Part shown: positions 61,919 to 64,000 of the stretch, piece by piece | Layout of the letters: each line of letters opens with the position of its first letter | Position numbering within the stretch: position 1 is the first letter of the stretch | NCBI GenBank assembly: GCA_934659425.1 | Contig: CAKUHU010000002.1 | Coordinates: 145,897 to 209,896, forward strand | Origin: an uncultured Oscillospiraceae bacterium | Lineage (GTDB): Bacteria; Bacillota; Clostridia; Oscillospirales; Oscillospiraceae | Length of the DNA: 64,000 nucleotides | Direction: 5' to 3' | The notes under the pieces: model-generated | What the model saw: the letters and a program-made list of their open reading frames with translations, nothing else | Databases searched by the model: none | Told to the model about the DNA's origin: nothing | Program-made: the position numbers and the translations under genes

Positions 61919-62635
61919 TCAGATAATAAGCCCTCCATTGGGGGCGAGAACCTGTCCGGTGAGAAAGCTGCCGGCGGAAGAGCAGAGAAAAGAGACACAC
62001 TCCGCCACATCCTGAACATTGCCCAGCCTGCTTAGAGGGGTCTCTTGGGCCAGCTGTGCCAGGCATTGAGCCCCGAGGGCTTGGTTCATATCCGTATCAA
62101 TAACGCCGGGGGAGACACAGTTCACTGTAATGCCGGAGGGTCCTACCTCCTTGGCCAGTGCCTTGGTCAAGCCGATCACGCCGGCTTTTGCGGCGGAGTA
62201 GGCCGTCTCACAGGCGCCGCCCACCTGTCCCCACATGGAGGAGATGGTGACGATTTTCCCCGACTTCTGGCGAATCATTTGGGGGAGGACGGCCCGGCAG
62301 CAGTAAAAGACCCCGTCCAGGTCAATGCCCATCACCCGCCGGTAATCGTCATCGGACATGGTTTGGGTGAGTCCCTGCCAAGCAATCCCTGCATTACACA
62401 CTAAAGCGTCAAGTTGACAGTATTTATTCAAAATGACAGTTACCATGGACTCCACTTGGCGGGGATCGGACACATCGGCGAAAAGGGCCAAGCCCCCCAA
62501 CTCCTCTGCCAAGGCCTCCGCTTGGGCGCGAGAGCGGCGGTAGTTTAAAATGACTTGATAGCCGTTAGCGTGAAGGCGGCGGGCCACAGCGGCTCCAATG
62601 CCTCGGCCTGCGCCGGTGATCAGGGCAACTTTCAT
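61919..62635 (-). CDS. Short-chain dehydrogenase/reductase (FabG-like)
   Basis: The product (about 238 residues) is a classical SDR. The cofactor motif Thr-Gly-Ala-Gly-Arg-Gly-Ile-Gly is at 7-14, Asn-Ala-Gly near 81, and the catalytic set is Ser133, Tyr146 and Lys150 (Tyr-Ser-Ala-Ala-Lys). Arg residues in the first beta-alpha unit suggest NADPH. It may reduce 3-oxoacyl-ACP or another carbonyl; the neighbours do not say which. ATG 62635 is used with AAGGAGG nine bases upstream. It lies upstream of the liv operon on the same strand but has its own promoter region. Confidence 0.85.
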   Translation of the reverse strand: MKVALITGAGRGIGAAVARRLHANGYQVILNYRRSRAQAEALAEELGGLALFADVSDPRQVESMVTVILNKYCQLDALVCNAGIAWQGLTQTMSDDDYRRVMGIDLDGVFYCCRAVLPQMIRQKSGKIVTISSMWGQVGGACETAYSAAKAGVIGLTKALAKEVGPSGITVNCVSPGVIDTDMNQALGAQCLAQLAQETPLSRLGNVQDVAECVSFLCSSAGSFLTGQVLAPNGGLII

Positions 62636-62673
62636 AGAGAATGCCTCCTTGGACACATTGAGGGTAAAGATAA

Positions 62674-62701
62674 GTGATATATGACGAAGGTATTGTATCA
62701 C
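62674..62701 (-). promoter_or_regulatory. Extended -10 promoter and inverted repeat of the SDR gene
   Basis: On the minus strand TGA-TACAAT (plus 62692-62700) is an extended -10 motif. GTGATA (62674-62679) and TATCAC (62696-62701) form an inverted repeat overlapping it, a possible operator. Confidence 0.4.
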
Positions 62702-62810
62702 AAAATTTTCCCAGTTTCATCGTAATTTTGCAGTTTGCGCGATCAGGAGGCGGCGTAAGAAAGGATTATTAGCTTTGGCCGCACAGCAGCCATATCAATG
62801 CACCTTTTTG

Positions 62811-62848
62811 AAGCGGCGGCTTTGAGAAACAAAGCCGCCGCTTTTTTT
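62811..62848 (+). terminator. Strong terminator with no evident upstream plus-strand gene
   Basis: AAGCGGCGGCTTTG and CAAAGCCGCCGCTT are perfect arms with a five-base loop, followed by seven T. The stretch 62702-62810 on its 5' side holds no gene that I can support. Confidence 0.9.
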
Positions 62849-62969
62849 AACGAAACATTTGTAAGGGTTCAGTGCCTCAGAGAAATCATGAAAAGGTACA
62901 CCCGACACTCTTTTACTGCTGCAAAATCGTTGGTGCGTTCCTGAATTTGTAACTTTTCTTTGAATCATA

Positions 62970-63009
62970 TTGACAGCACCCCCCACAGGCAGTATACTTA
63001 CAATATACT
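62970..63009 (+). promoter_or_regulatory. Promoter and probable operator of the TetR gene
   Basis: TTGACA (62970-62975) and TATACT (62993-62998) are 17 bases apart. AGTATA (62991-62996) and TATACT (63004-63009) form an inverted repeat over the -10 element, the expected place for TetR autorepression. Confidence 0.75.
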
Positions 63010-63030
63010 AAATAGAATTGGGGTTTCGAT

Positions 63031-63675
63031 ATGGGGCGAGAGAATAAAAAAGATGCTGTCGCTGCATTACATCGGGAGAAAATAATGGATGCTGCTGAAA
63101 CCCTCTTTTCCGAAAAAGGTTTTGAAGCAACAACGATTGAAGATGTTTCAAAAGCATCCGCATATAGTCGCCGCACAATTTATGCTTATTACGAAAGCAA
63201 AGACGATATTTTGCATCATATTATAGAAAAGGGTCTGCTTTTATTAAAAAACGAAATCAATCGTGCAATACAGGAGGACAGAGACTTTATTTTACAGTAC
63301 AGGGCAATTTGTTTGGCTATGGTCAAATATCAAACGCAATGCCCTTGTTCCTTGGACCATGTAATAAAAGCAAACACCGCAAATATGAATTTTGAAAATC
63401 TTTCTGATACAGTAAAACACATATTAGTTTTAGGGACAGAAATTAATGATCTTCTCGCGGAGTTTGTCGAAGCTGGAAAAAGGAGAGGAATGATTCGCCA
63501 AGATGTTGTGCCGTTGATGAGCGTGTATATATTGTGGTCGAGTATGACCTCGTTAATCACGCTTGCCCAAACAAAGGGAAAGTTTATCTATAAACAATTT
63601 GGCATTTCAGAAAATGACTTCTACGAATATGGATTTAAGCAGATCATCAATTCTATTCTGGAGGTAAAAATTTGA
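63031..63675 (+). CDS. TetR/AcrR-family transcriptional regulator
   Basis: The 214-residue product has the TetR helix-turn-helix (Ile-Met-Asp-Ala-Ala-Glu-Thr-Leu-Phe-Ser-Glu-Lys-Gly-Phe; Thr-Thr-Ile-Glu-Asp-Val; Ser-Arg-Arg-Thr-Ile-Tyr-Ala-Tyr-Tyr) at residues 16-62 and a C-terminal ligand domain with a Cys-Pro-Cys at about 109-111. The coding sequence is visibly richer in A and T than the rest of the window, and codon choice differs, pointing to recent transfer. It lies right before a KTR gene found on mobile elements. Confidence 0.9.
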   Translation: MGRENKKDAVAALHREKIMDAAETLFSEKGFEATTIEDVSKASAYSRRTIYAYYESKDDILHHIIEKGLLLLKNEINRAIQEDRDFILQYRAICLAMVKYQTQCPCSLDHVIKANTANMNFENLSDTVKHILVLGTEINDLLAEFVEAGKRRGMIRQDVVPLMSVYILWSSMTSLITLAQTKGKFIYKQFGISENDFYEYGFKQIINSILEVKI

Positions 63676-63676
63676 G

Positions 63677-63847
63677 ATGGATACTATTTGGCTGCTTTGC
63701 CCTTTTTGCAGGGGTAAAACTCGTGACAGAGTGCGAGTAGACACAGCATTATTAAATTATCCTCTCTATTGTCCTAAATGCAAGAGAGAAGTGCTGATAA
63801 ATGTCAAAAATCTAAAAATCGAAGTTGTTTGTAAGCCAGACGCTTAG
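63677..63847 (+). CDS. Cysteine-rich KTR-domain small protein
   Basis: The 56-residue product starts two bases after the TetR stop. It shows Leu-Leu-Cys-Pro-Phe-Cys-Arg-Gly-Lys-Thr-Arg, Val-Asp-Thr-Ala-Leu and Pro-Leu-Tyr-Cys-Pro-Lys-Cys-Lys, a zinc-ribbon-like pattern with two Cys-x2-Cys pairs and the Lys-Thr-Arg that names the family. Such genes sit on conjugative and other mobile elements of Firmicutes, often next to TetR regulators. Function unknown; nucleic-acid binding is a guess. The ribosome site GGAGG lies 12 bases upstream. Confidence 0.82.
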   Translation: MDTIWLLCPFCRGKTRDRVRVDTALLNYPLYCPKCKREVLINVKNLKIEVVCKPDA

Positions 63848-63848
63848 A

Positions 63849-63890
63849 CGCAGTGCAATCCGAGGAAATCGGCTTGTGCTGCGTTTATTG
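63849..63890 (+). terminator. Terminator after the KTR gene
   Basis: ACGCAG-type left arm pairs with CTGCGT, with inner CCGA/TCGG pairing, and is followed by TTTATTGTTTT. Confidence 0.7.
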
Positions 63891-63928
63891 TTTTAAGCTT
63901 TTCAATAAAAATCATGGAGGAATATAGT

Positions 63929-64000
63929 GTGAAAGTGAGTACCAGACCAGCACAGAGGAAAAAGGGCGCACAAAAACGTCCCTGCAAACAGGCCGTTTTG
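63929..64000 (+). CDS. Start of an unidentified gene, cut by the window edge
   Basis: GTG 63929 lies seven bases after GGAGGAA and opens a frame to the window end. The 24 visible residues are basic (Thr-Arg-Pro-Ala-Gln-Arg-Lys-Lys-Gly-Ala-Gln-Lys-Arg) and contain one Cys. Too little is present to name it. Confidence 0.45.
   Translation, partial: MKVSTRPAQRKKGAQKRPCKQAVL

Overview
The window is chromosomal DNA from a high-GC Gram-positive anaerobe of the class Clostridia. The gut Oscillospiraceae (Flavonifractor / Pseudoflavonifractor / Intestinimonas-like) are the best guess. The reasons are an rpsO-pnp pair, zapA beside a U32 peptidase, S-layer-homology proteins with Gram-positive signal peptides, strong AGGAGG ribosome sites, frequent GTG/TTG starts, a V-type ATPase operon, a crotonase and TTGACA-N17-TATAAT promoters. 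No 16S gene or phylogenetic marker was compared, so the genus is inference.

Layout. 1-10.3 kb (+): tail of a YitT-like membrane protein, two near-identical LUD genes, a lipoprotein with a degenerate transglutaminase-like domain, rpsO, a long hairpin and pnp, a D-2-hydroxyacid dehydrogenase, a crotonase, and an 874-residue protein joining a TetM/EF-G-like GTPase to a Rae1/YacP-type NYN nuclease. 10.6-15.2 kb (-): a large SLH protein and a dnaD/dnaC-like primosome pair. 15.3-27.4 kb (+): an unexplained 0.5-kb transcribed-looking region, zapA and a U32 peptidase, a perfect 50-bp palindrome, then dut-maf-mreC-mreD-mrdA (envelope elongation), a GH13 glucosidase, a small SLH protein, a MarR regulator and a membrane-anchored GH-like protein. 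27.6-36.6 kb (+): a nine-gene V-type ATPase operon whose rotor subunit carries the Na+-binding residues, with a structured 187-nt gap before the catalytic subunit A. 36.8-39.2 kb: a ferritin-like protein, tRNA-Val and tRNA-Gly, and azlCD. 39.4-46.9 kb: lipid kinase, mnmG, mnmA (wobble-uridine modification), MATE exporter, HD hydrolase, M16 peptidase and a 44-residue gene. 47.3-53.4 kb: metG, a membrane protein, two broken genes (XRE regulator and DUF6809-like), an ABC-F protein with one degenerate ATP site, and an RlmA-like methyltransferase. 53.5-56.5 kb: a BlaI/BlaR1-like signalling module with paired operators. 56.9-62.6 kb (-): a branched-chain amino acid ABC transporter behind a consensus promoter, and a short-chain dehydrogenase. 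62.9-64 kb: an AT-rich, apparently transferred segment with a TetR regulator, a cysteine-rich KTR protein and the start of another gene.

Most of the window is housekeeping. The most unusual object is the GTPase-nuclease fusion at 7632-10256. It combines a factor family that enters the ribosomal A site with a nuclease family known to cut mRNA in the A site. Other points of interest are the long hairpin before pnp, the structured gap inside the V-ATPase operon, the zapA upstream region, the palindrome after the U32 gene, the non-penicillin-binding BlaR1-like sensor and the one-sided decay of the ABC-F ATP sites.
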